From GWA1-39-11 sp964640435 (GTDB taxonomy: Bacteria; Patescibacteriota; Microgenomatia; Levybacterales; GWA1-39-11): DNA of 6,040 nt. The position numbers and the translations under genes were made by a program. The notes under the pieces were generated by a model, which searched no databases, had not been told where the DNA came from, and worked only from the letters and a program-made list of their open reading frames with translations. Shown one piece after another: positions 1-3,993 of the stretch (within the stretch, counting starts at the first letter, position 1; every line of letters starts with the position of its first letter). The stretch lies in contig CAZXFJ010000047.1 of NCBI GenBank assembly GCA_964640435.1, positions 1 through 6,040 on the forward strand, written 5' to 3'.

Positions 1-441
1 TATGAGCTTAAAAAATACCCCAAAGCCGAACTTGAAGAGCTTAAGATAATTTATGAGAAGAAGGGCTTATCAAGTAAAACAGCAGATGTTGTTGCCAAAG
101 AATTAACCCGTCACGATGCTTTCGCCGCACACGTTGATGCAGAGCTAAATATTGACCCAGAAAACCTAACTAACCCCTGGCATGCAGCGATTGCCTCAGC
201 GATTGCCTTTTTTGTTGGAGCAATAATTCCACTTACGGCAATTGTCGTACCATCGAACGAGATTAGAATTCCTGTTGCGTTTGTGTCTGTCATTTTTGCT
301 TTAGCAATTACAGGAACTGTTTCTGCATTAATCAGTGGAGCAAACATATTTAAAGCAACCACAAGAGTTATAATAGGGGGAACAATTGCTATGGCTATAA
401 CATATGCTATAGGAAGAATTTTTAACGTTTCAGGTATATAA
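1..441 (+). CDS. VIT1/CCC1-family Fe2+/Mn2+ transporter, C-terminal part (5' end outside window)
   Basis: The reading frame is open from base 1 to a TAA at 439-441 and gives 146 residues with no start of its own, so the gene begins upstream of the window. The first 50 residues are a charged helical stretch (YPKAELEEL, IYEKKGLS, VAKELTRHDAF) of the kind found in the cytosolic metal-binding domain between helices 2 and 3 of VIT1/CCC1 proteins. E10, E12, E13 and E19 are candidate metal ligands. The motif NPWHAAIASAIAF (58-70) and GAIIPL (73-78) follow, then two more hydrophobic segments at about 90-112 and 122-140. This matches the last three of the family's usual five helices. Family members move ferrous iron or manganese out of the cytosol or into compartments; the direction here is unknown. 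The stop codon overlaps a TATAAT that may be the promoter of the next gene. Confidence 0.85.
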   Translation, partial: YELKKYPKAELEELKIIYEKKGLSSKTADVVAKELTRHDAFAAHVDAELNIDPENLTNPWHAAIASAIAFFVGAIIPLTAIVVPSNEIRIPVAFVSVIFALAITGTVSALISGANIFKATTRVIIGGTIAMAITYAIGRIFNVSGI

Positions 442-442
442 T
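437..442 (+). promoter_or_regulatory. Probable -10 box for the gene at 449
   Basis: A perfect TATAAT overlaps the stop codon of the transporter gene and ends six bases before ATG 449. I see no good -35 box and no TG extension. Transcription would start at or next to the A of the start codon, giving a leaderless mRNA. The spacing matches that of other gene heads in this window, which is the main reason for listing it. Confidence 0.5.
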
Positions 443-448
443 GTCGAC

Positions 449-877
449 ATGAAGGGACTAATTGCAAAATCATCAACCACAATCAGCGCGCCAGTCGATA
501 AGGTCTGGGAAGCATTAATCACTCCATCCTTAATTAAAGAGTATCTATTTGGTACAGAGGTGATTTCAGACTGGAAAGAAGGCTCATCAATCACATACAA
601 AGGGGAGTGGCAAGGAAAAAACTATGAAGACAAAGGTACAATCTTAAAACTTGTGCCTGAAGAAATTTTTCAATCCACATACTGGAGCAGTATGAGCGGC
701 GCAGAAGATAAACCAGAAAACTATGCAACCGTAACCTATGAGCTAATAAACAATGGCAATTCAACAATTGTTAACCTGACTCAAGACAATAATAAAGACG
801 AAGAGAGTAAAAACCACTCTGAGCAAAATTGGGACACGGTTCTATCAGGACTTAAAAAGCTTCTGGAGGAGAAATAA
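449..877 (+). CDS. SRPBCC superfamily protein, AHSA1-like (START/Bet v 1 fold)
   Basis: This 142-residue protein has the usual length for single-domain AHSA1-like proteins (activator of Hsp90 ATPase homologue 1, C-terminal domain). The N-terminus, with TISAPVDKVWEALITPSLIKEYLFG (11-35) as its core, is the family signature: a beta strand, the AP-x-x-KVW helix, then a helix ending in W/Y-x-x-G. A strand pair follows (SSITYKGEW, 46-54), then GTILKLVPEEIF (63-74), and the long C-terminal helix begins at about W128 (NWDTVLSGLKKLLEE). The fold encloses a hydrophobic cavity and usually binds lipophilic ligands or partner proteins; the ligand here is unknown. No Shine-Dalgarno sequence precedes ATG 449, and a TATAAT ends six bases upstream, so the mRNA is probably leaderless. 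Its stop TAA overlaps the start of the next gene by one base (TAATG). The family call is firm and the function is not. Confidence 0.88.
   Translation: MKGLIAKSSTTISAPVDKVWEALITPSLIKEYLFGTEVISDWKEGSSITYKGEWQGKNYEDKGTILKLVPEEIFQSTYWSSMSGAEDKPENYATVTYELINNGNSTIVNLTQDNNKDEESKNHSEQNWDTVLSGLKKLLEEK
865..870 (+). promoter_or_regulatory. Strong Shine-Dalgarno site for the 76-residue ORF
   Basis: GGAGGA lies inside the 3' end of the SRPBCC gene, six bases before ATG 877. This near-ideal site is good evidence that the small downstream ORF is translated. Confidence 0.8.
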
Positions 878-1107
878 TGTACTACTCAAGATCCTGCACA
901 TATTGCACCAAAATCTTTTACACATACCATGACAGAAAAGAAGAGGCAGCGAAAATTGTTTTTGAAGGAATAAAAGCGCATTTAAAAGAATACAACGAAG
1001 ATCATAAGGAATATGAGCTTGATGAAGATCCTCAAATTGAGATTGACCAAATGTATTATGAATTAATCGAGACAGAAGATGAACCTCAAAGCGCCTACGA
1101 GCTTTAA
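877..1107 (+). CDS. Small acidic CxxC protein of unknown function
   Basis: I do not recognise a named family for this 76-residue protein, although it resembles small hypothetical proteins I associate with Patescibacteria. Two cysteines form a CTYC pair (C7, C10) close to the N-terminus, with His at 18, 35 and 43 as possible further metal ligands. The rest is mostly helical and strongly acidic, with a central helix (KEEAAKIVFEGIKAHLKEY, 21-39) and a tail rich in Glu, Asp and Tyr. No signal peptide or membrane segment is present. Reality as a gene is supported by a GGAGGA ribosome site six bases upstream and by the TAATG overlap with the SRPBCC gene, which implies translational coupling and a two-gene operon. 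One CxxC pair cannot by itself make a full zinc finger, so any zinc binding would need the histidines or a dimer. Function is left open. Confidence 0.75.
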   Translation: MYYSRSCTYCTKIFYTYHDRKEEAAKIVFEGIKAHLKEYNEDHKEYELDEDPQIEIDQMYYELIETEDEPQSAYEL

Positions 1108-1114
1108 CTTCTCC

Positions 1115-1144
1115 TTGTCTTCCTTTTTACTTTCTGCCTATACT
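1115..1144 (+). promoter_or_regulatory. Possible sigma70-type promoter for the membrane protein at 1198
   Basis: TTGTCT (1115-1120) and TATACT (1139-1144) are 18 bases apart. The predicted start of transcription is near 1151, giving a leader of about 47 bases that carries an inverted repeat and a Shine-Dalgarno site. This is the only promoter here that predicts a conventional leader. Confidence 0.45.
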
Positions 1145-1151
1145 TAATTAC

Positions 1152-1178
1152 TGCCCACTTTTTTCAATCCTTTGGGCA
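1152..1178 (+). repeat. Inverted repeat in the leader of the gene at 1198
   Basis: TGCCCA (1152-1157) and TGGGCA (1173-1178) are perfect complements separated by 15 bases. If transcription starts near 1151, this stem would form the extreme 5' end of the mRNA, eight bases before the Shine-Dalgarno site. A 6-bp stem with a 15-base loop is only moderately stable. It could protect the mRNA end or be a protein site, or it may be chance. Confidence 0.35.
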
Positions 1179-1185
1179 AATGAGA

Positions 1186-1193
1186 GGGGGTGA
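1186..1193 (+). promoter_or_regulatory. Shine-Dalgarno site that fixes the start at 1198
   Basis: GGGGGTGA sits four bases before ATG 1198 and pairs with the anti-Shine-Dalgarno sequence along its length, with one G:U pair in place of A:U. The in-frame ATG at 1180 lies upstream of this site and has no ribosome site of its own, so 1198 is the better start. Confidence 0.75.
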
Positions 1194-1197
1194 AAAA

Positions 1198-1866
1198 ATG
1201 ATTCTTCAATTATTATTCTTCGCATTTCTTGCAATCTTTGCAGGAATTGCACTTAACCTTTTTGGATATGTTGCTTTCAGAATTGTTCTTCCAATCATAG
1301 GGTTTGTTTTTGGTCTATGGCTTGGAGGTGACGTTGTTACCGCCCTTATCGGAGGTGGCTTCCTAGCAACATCTCTTGGGGTAATTCTTGGTTTCTTTAT
1401 GGGACTTGGATTTGCTCTTATTGCATACTTTGCATACTGGCTCGCTGTGGTTCTATTTGGTATTGCAGCAGGGTACGCACTTGGTGCTGGATTTATGGTG
1501 CTTCTTGGTTTTTCAGACGGAATATTCACATTCATGGCTGGAATAGTTGTAGCGGCTTTTGTTGGAATTCTATTTATGGCATTTAACTTGCCAAAGGTAT
1601 ACATCATGGCAATTACAGCTTTTGCTGGAGCATCTGCAATGATTGCTGGAGTTTTGGCTTTATTTGGCCAAATTCCACCAAATCAACTTGGTCTTTCTTT
1701 TGTAAACGCGTATATAGATCAGTCATGGTTCTGGTTTATAGTATGGCTTGTAGTAGGTGTATTCGGACTATTTATTCAATATGCAACTATTGAAGCAGTA
1801 GACGAAATGATGCCTGACAACTACTCATATGAGTACGCCACAAAAAAACACAAAAAAAGGCGATAA
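1198..1866 (+). CDS. Polytopic membrane protein, DUF4203/TMEM198-like
   Basis: This 222-residue protein is almost entirely hydrophobic. Segments at about 2-22, 26-43, 55-73, 77-98, 109-128, 134-157 and 177-196 make roughly seven membrane helices, rich in Gly, Ala and Phe. A short polar C-terminal tail ends in a basic cluster (KKHKKRR) that should be cytosolic by the positive-inside rule. The pattern of repeated glycine-rich helices (GFVFGLWLGG, GFFMGLGFA, GIAAGYALGAGF) recalls DUF4203/TMEM198-type proteins, whose bacterial function is unknown; this assignment is from memory of the pattern and is tentative. ATG 1198 is preferred over the in-frame ATG 1180 because GGGGGTGA lies four bases before it. 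The gene appears to be a single-gene unit, with its own promoter upstream and a strong hairpin terminator 20 bases past the stop. Confidence 0.8.
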   Translation: MILQLLFFAFLAIFAGIALNLFGYVAFRIVLPIIGFVFGLWLGGDVVTALIGGGFLATSLGVILGFFMGLGFALIAYFAYWLAVVLFGIAAGYALGAGFMVLLGFSDGIFTFMAGIVVAAFVGILFMAFNLPKVYIMAITAFAGASAMIAGVLALFGQIPPNQLGLSFVNAYIDQSWFWFIVWLVVGVFGLFIQYATIEAVDEMMPDNYSYEYATKKHKKRR

Positions 1867-1867
1867 G

Positions 1868-1883
1868 TTGTTGATATCAACAA
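1868..1883. repeat. Perfect 16-bp palindrome TTGTTGATATCAACAA
   Basis: The sequence equals its own reverse complement over all 16 bases and starts two bases after the stop codon of the membrane protein gene. It is separate from the terminator that begins three bases later. It lies roughly 60 bases upstream of the predicted start of the 1948 gene. A dimeric regulator could bind here; no regulator gene is in the window. Confidence 0.5.
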
Positions 1884-1885
1884 AC

Positions 1886-1917
1886 AATAAAAACCCCGTA
1901 AAAGCGGGGTTTTTATT
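1886..1917. terminator. Strong intrinsic terminator, symmetric (could act on both strands)
   Basis: A 13-bp perfect stem has left arm 1886-1898 and right arm 1905-1917, around the six-base loop TAAAAG. The core is CCCCG/CGGGG flanked by A5 on the left and T5 on the right, so it is a good terminator for the plus-strand membrane protein gene and would work equally on the minus strand. It also insulates the following promoter. Confidence 0.92.
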
Positions 1918-1928
1918 TTATTTACGTC

Positions 1929-1937
1929 TGTTATAAT
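1929..1937 (+). promoter_or_regulatory. Extended -10 promoter for the gene at 1948
   Basis: TGTTATAAT is a perfect extended -10 (TGnTATAAT), ten bases before ATG 1948. No -35 box is evident at the right distance; the T-run of the terminator lies there. The predicted leader is only about three bases and contains no ribosome site. Confidence 0.72.
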
Positions 1938-1947
1938 TTAATTCCTC

Positions 1948-2331
1948 ATGAAGACAGTCAAGCAAAAATACCACGTAGAAGCCCCGGTTGAAAAAGTATG
2001 GAAGAGCCTAATTGACCCAACGGAAATTGATGGATGGGGCGGAGGACCTGCTGTAATGGATGACAAAGTTGGAACAGAATTCTCACTGTGGGGAGGAGAT
2101 ATTCATGGAAAAAATGTTGAAGTTTTGGAAAACAAGAAACTCGTTCAAGAATGGTTTGGAGGAGAATGGGATGCTCCATCTATTGTCACTTTTGTTCTAA
2201 AAGATCGTGACGGCGAAACAGATCTTGAACTTGTTCAAACTGATGTTCCAGACGCTGAAGCAACTGAAATTGGTGAGGGTTGGAAAGATTATTATCTTGG
2301 ACCACTTAAGGAATATGCTGAGCTTAGCTAG
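1948..2331 (+). CDS. SRPBCC superfamily protein, AHSA1-like (second copy of the fold)
   Basis: This protein is 127 residues. It opens with the family signature KYHVEAPVEKVWKSLIDP (7-24) followed by a short W-G motif (DGWGGGP), then the strands GTEFSLWGGDIHG (42-54) and VEVLENKKLVQEW (57-69). It closes with the amphipathic C-terminal helix starting near IGEGWKDYYLGPLKEY (108-123). It is clearly the same fold as the gene at 449, but the two are too different to be a recent duplication. AHSA1-like proteins bind hydrophobic ligands or partners in a central cavity; the substrate cannot be read from sequence. The gene appears to be a one-gene unit: a terminator lies just upstream, an extended -10 promoter comes ten bases before ATG, and its last eight bases overlap the end of the convergent DoxX-like gene. 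No Shine-Dalgarno site is present. Confidence 0.88.
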   Translation: MKTVKQKYHVEAPVEKVWKSLIDPTEIDGWGGGPAVMDDKVGTEFSLWGGDIHGKNVEVLENKKLVQEWFGGEWDAPSIVTFVLKDRDGETDLELVQTDVPDAEATEIGEGWKDYYLGPLKEYAELS

Positions 2332-2686
2332 TTTTTGTGTTGGAGTAAGAACCCGCAATTAAAGCGCCTGCTGCAAAGAAGATTGCCAGATCACGAAATA
2401 GAATATCCATCTGAGCATAATTAACAGAAATTATTATAAGAAGAGTTAGAGCTGCAAGTGAGGCTGAAACAAAAGTCTTCCAACCTGACAAAACCCAAAC
2501 AGCAAGAGCAAGCTCATAAACCGAAAAAAACATTAGTAGTAAATTTTCAGGAAACATACTTCTTAAAACAGGTGGAAGATAACCCATCCAGCTGTATGGA
2601 TCTAGAAGTGACGCGAGACCTGCGTAGAAGAAGACACTTGCAACACTTAATCGAAGAAGGATATTAACTAGGCGTGGATTGTGCAT
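2324..2686 (-). CDS. DoxX-like integral membrane protein
   Basis: This 120-residue protein has about four membrane helices, near 7-27, 48-68, 72-90 and 98-114. The pattern fits the small DoxX family: an N-terminal RLSVASVFFYAGLASLLDP (12-30), a YELALAVWVLSG helix (57-68), and an RDLAIFFAAGAL helix (98-109) whose Arg-Asp at the start is typical of DoxX C-termini. DoxX relatives include a subunit of archaeal thiosulfate:quinone oxidoreductase, but most bacterial members have unknown roles, so no reaction is assigned. It starts six bases after the stop of the cupredoxin-like gene and lacks a Shine-Dalgarno sequence, suggesting one operon with coupled translation. Pairing with an extracytoplasmic copper-type protein hints at an envelope redox role, which is inference only. 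The 3' end overlaps the convergent SRPBCC gene by eight bases. Confidence 0.78.
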   Translation of the reverse strand: MHNPRLVNILLRLSVASVFFYAGLASLLDPYSWMGYLPPVLRSMFPENLLLMFFSVYELALAVWVLSGWKTFVSASLAALTLLIIISVNYAQMDILFRDLAIFFAAGALIAGSYSNTKTS

Positions 2687-2692
2687 GTACTT

Positions 2693-3178
2693 TTATTGTA
2701 CAACAACAGTTCCCTTTTTGCTTGGATCCAGGTGATCATGATATCCGTAAGTTCCTGGCTTATCAAAAGTAAACGAAAGCGAATCTCCGTCATTAAATCG
2801 ACCCAGGTTTAACGGAGGGTAATTTGTGTGTGTTGGATGAGGATCTGAATTAACTGTTGCTTCCTTACCGCTACTATTTGTCCATGTAACCTTTGTTCCT
2901 GATTTAATGGTAATCTTTGCTGGCTCAAAACCTGAATCGGTAAGACTAACCCGTTGTTCCTGAACAATAGTCTCAGATGGCGATGCAACATCAATTGAGG
3001 TTGGCGAAACCTCAGCCGCGACCGTTGGGGTTGGGCTCGCAGGACCCGTTACGGTTTTTCCTTGATTTAGAAAATAAAATCCTCCGCCCAAAACAAGTAC
3101 AACAGCCACTGCTATTGATATTAAAACCCATTTATTGTCAGATGATTCTTGGGGAGTAGTAGTTTCTTCGTTTTCCAT
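2693..3178 (-). CDS. Membrane-anchored cupredoxin-like protein lacking the blue-copper cysteine
   Basis: This 161-residue protein has a short acidic N-terminus, one membrane helix (about 17-37, WVLISIAVAVVLVLGGGFYF), a Pro/Thr/Ser linker (42-70), and a cupredoxin-like domain outside the membrane (76-161). Domain landmarks are VSLTDSGFEPAKITIKSGT (77-95), VTWTNSSG (97-104) and the closing KPGTYGYHDHLDPSKKGTVV (140-159). Aligned by eye to plastocyanin-type proteins (HTVT ... YxYxCxxHxxMxG), all four copper ligands are replaced: His by Ala, Cys by Asp, His by Asp and Met by Lys. The protein has no Cys and no Met beyond the initiator. Instead it has H114 and H117 (DPHPTH) and H147 and H149 (YHDH), which could form another metal site. 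I recall similar His-rich versions in Patescibacteria, unverified. It heads an operon with the DoxX-like gene from a strong promoter seven bases upstream, and has no Shine-Dalgarno site. Confidence 0.85.
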   Translation of the reverse strand: MENEETTTPQESSDNKWVLISIAVAVVLVLGGGFYFLNQGKTVTGPASPTPTVAAEVSPTSIDVASPSETIVQEQRVSLTDSGFEPAKITIKSGTKVTWTNSSGKEATVNSDPHPTHTNYPPLNLGRFNDGDSLSFTFDKPGTYGYHDHLDPSKKGTVVVQ

Positions 3179-3185
3179 TGCTTAC

Positions 3186-3213
3186 ATAATACACCTTTAA
3201 AAGGCTCTGTCAA
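3186..3213 (-). promoter_or_regulatory. Sigma70-type promoter of the cupredoxin-DoxX operon
   Basis: On the minus strand a perfect TTGACA (3213-3208) is followed after 16 bases by TATTAT (3191-3186). The -10 ends seven bases before the ATG at 3178, so transcription should start at or within a base or two of the start codon. This is the best full promoter in the window and supports leaderless expression of the gene. Confidence 0.78.
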
Positions 3214-3271
3214 GCTTAGCACTTTTACACAATTCTTACTCATAATTAACAATAAAACGAATTGCTTAAAC

Positions 3272-3280
3272 TACTATAAA
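3272..3280 (+). promoter_or_regulatory. Possible -10 region for the 3285-3978 operon
   Basis: TACTATAAA contains two overlapping -10 candidates: TACTAT, ending seven bases before ATG 3285, and TATAAA, ending four bases before it. No clear -35 or TG extension is present. It is listed because an operon start is needed in this 106-base divergent gap and the position matches the other gene heads. Confidence 0.35.
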
Positions 3281-3284
3281 GCAT

Positions 3285-3365
3285 ATGAAGTATTTAATCT
3301 TATGGATATTGGGGGTACCAGTAAGCGTTCTTATTTTACTTTGGATTTTAGGAAAAATATTTTAA
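3285..3365 (+). CDS. 26-residue single-helix membrane peptide
   Basis: The reading frame from ATG 3285 to TAA 3363-3365 encodes MKYLILWILGVP, then SVLILLWILGKIF after one Val, i.e. one membrane helix with a central Gly-Val-Pro kink, a positive residue near each end and two Trp. The composition is not random: nearly every codon is hydrophobic and the ORF ends two bases before the start of the YggT-like gene. I have a memory of similar tiny 'MKYLLLWLLGxPxxxLxLLW' proteins in other bacteria, unverified. No function is known to me. No Shine-Dalgarno sequence precedes it; TATAAA (3275-3280) or TACTAT (3272-3277) lies 4-7 bases upstream and could be a -10, in keeping with leaderless starts elsewhere here. 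It is a likely first gene of a three-gene membrane operon. Confidence 0.6.
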   Translation: MKYLILWILGVPVSVLILLWILGKIF

Positions 3366-3367
3366 AT

Positions 3368-3823
3368 ATGGATAACGCACAAGAAAAAACAGAAGTAACA
3401 ACCGTTCATGAGGAACCTGCAACAGTTGTTAAAACAACTAAAAAAGTTACACCTGCTGTAAAAACAGAACATCCTCAAGTTGTATATAACAAGAAAAAAG
3501 CACTTTTCAGAACTTATCAAATCATATGGTATATCTTAGGAATAATTGAAGTACTACTTGCTTTCAGATTTGCTCTAAAAATGCTTGGAGCAAATCCCGC
3601 AAGCGGATTTGCAAATATGATATACGCAATAACTACACCCCTTGCGGCACCCTTTCAAGGGATACTCGGCACAACACCTGTTACAACCGGTTCCTTTTTT
3701 GAATGGACAACGCTACTTGCAGCAATAGTTTATGCAATTATAGCTGCAGGTATCGTGCAAATGTTGCAGTTTTTCAAACCAACAGATCCAGAGGAAGTCT
3801 CCTCAGTTGTTGATAGTCAGTAG
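3368..3823 (+). CDS. YggT-family membrane protein with a cytosolic N-terminal extension
   Basis: This 151-residue protein begins with about 48 charged, Thr/Lys/Val-rich residues with no clear fold. A YggT-like core follows: helix 1 at about 50-73 (RTYQIIWYILGIIEVLLAFRF), a Pro-rich re-entrant-like stretch (GANPASGFANMIYAITTPLAAPF, with P91 and P95), and helix 2 at about 113-135 (EWTTLLAAIVYAIIAAGIVQML). The C-terminus is short and acidic. YggT proteins are small inner-membrane proteins of unclear role, linked in other bacteria to osmotic or envelope functions and sometimes to cell division. ATG 3368 is chosen because it directly follows the stop of the 26-residue peptide by two bases. In-frame starts further upstream (3149, 3302) would overlap that peptide or the divergent promoter region and encode unlike sequence. 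Its TAG stop touches the Shine-Dalgarno site of the next gene. Confidence 0.82.
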   Translation: MDNAQEKTEVTTVHEEPATVVKTTKKVTPAVKTEHPQVVYNKKKALFRTYQIIWYILGIIEVLLAFRFALKMLGANPASGFANMIYAITTPLAAPFQGILGTTPVTTGSFFEWTTLLAAIVYAIIAAGIVQMLQFFKPTDPEEVSSVVDSQ

Positions 3824-3830
3824 GGGGTGA
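3823..3830 (+). promoter_or_regulatory. Shine-Dalgarno site for the DUF3096-like gene
   Basis: GGGGGTGA lies four bases before ATG 3835. Its first base is the last base of the YggT-like gene's TAG stop. Sequence and spacing are identical to the site at 1186-1193. It supports translation of a peptide that automatic gene callers could miss. Confidence 0.8.
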
Positions 3831-3834
3831 GAAT

Positions 3835-3978
3835 ATGAGTTTAAATTTTACAAGTCTTGATCCAGTTATTTCTATACTTTTTGGAATACTAATTTTAATT
3901 TTTCCTAAATTTTTAAACTATTGGGTTGCAGCTTTTCTTATAATATCAGGCCTTCTTGCACTCGGGATTGTTAGGTAA
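3835..3978 (+). CDS. DUF3096-like 47-residue membrane microprotein
   Basis: The 47-residue product begins MSLNFTSLDPVISILFGILI and continues through IFPKFLNYWVAAFLIISGLL to a short LGIVR end. Two hydrophobic stretches (about 11-23 and 30-45) flank the loop FPKFLNYWVA. The pattern GILILIFPxxLNYxVAxxLIxxGLL is how I remember DUF3096, a family of about 50 residues with no known function. This identification is from memory and not from a search. A strong ribosome site sits four bases before ATG, and the gene starts 11 bases after the YggT-like stop, so it is almost certainly co-transcribed with it. The gene is shorter than common gene-caller cut-offs. It ends 15 bases before the DUF1801 gene, whose promoter overlaps its last bases. 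Confidence 0.8.
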   Translation: MSLNFTSLDPVISILFGILILIFPKFLNYWVAAFLIISGLLALGIVR

Positions 3979-3987
3979 TGATATAAT
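3979..3987 (+). promoter_or_regulatory. Extended -10 promoter for the DUF1801 gene
   Basis: TGATATAAT is a perfect extended -10 that begins one base after the stop codon of the DUF3096-like gene. It ends six bases before GTG 3994 and twelve before ATG 4000. TTGCAC at 3956-3961 is too far away (20-base spacer) to be a convincing -35. A start of transcription near 3994 would make a leaderless mRNA beginning with GTG. Confidence 0.7.
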
Positions 3988-3993
3988 GACACC

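Noticed and set aside
111..482. 123-codon open frame on the minus strand
   Set aside because: It lies antisense to the transporter gene, whose family match is clear; it crosses into the next gene and has no ribosome site or recognisable domain.
1180..1197. ATG 1180 as start of the seven-helix membrane protein
   Set aside because: The strong Shine-Dalgarno site lies between 1180 and 1198 and points to 1198. The extra residues MRGGEK are encoded by the ribosome site itself.
1206..1607. 133-codon open frame on the minus strand
   Set aside because: It is a mirror of the hydrophobic plus-strand membrane protein; Pro/Ala/Thr-rich low-complexity composition is typical of such shadows.
1958..2179. 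73-codon open frame on the minus strand
   Set aside because: It lies inside the well-supported SRPBCC gene and shows no family features or upstream signals.
2458..3159. Several 60-69 codon open frames on the plus and minus strands in this stretch
   Set aside because: All lie within the cupredoxin-like and DoxX-like genes, are basic or Gln-rich in a way typical of out-of-frame translation, and lack start signals.
3179..3284. A riboswitch or other structured RNA in the divergent gap
   Set aside because: Only the cupredoxin promoter and a weak -10 candidate are visible; no stable stems were found by eye and both flanking starts appear to lack leaders.
3149..3367. Long in-frame upstream extension of the YggT-like protein (starts at 3149 or 3302)
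   Set aside because: It would run through the divergent cupredoxin gene's 5' end and promoter, has non-YggT-like sequence, and overlaps the better-supported 26-residue peptide in another frame. ATG 3368 follows that peptide's stop by two bases.
3956..3987. TTGCAC as the -35 box for the DUF1801 gene
   Set aside because: The spacer to TATAAT is 20 bases, longer than normal; the TG extension explains promoter strength better.
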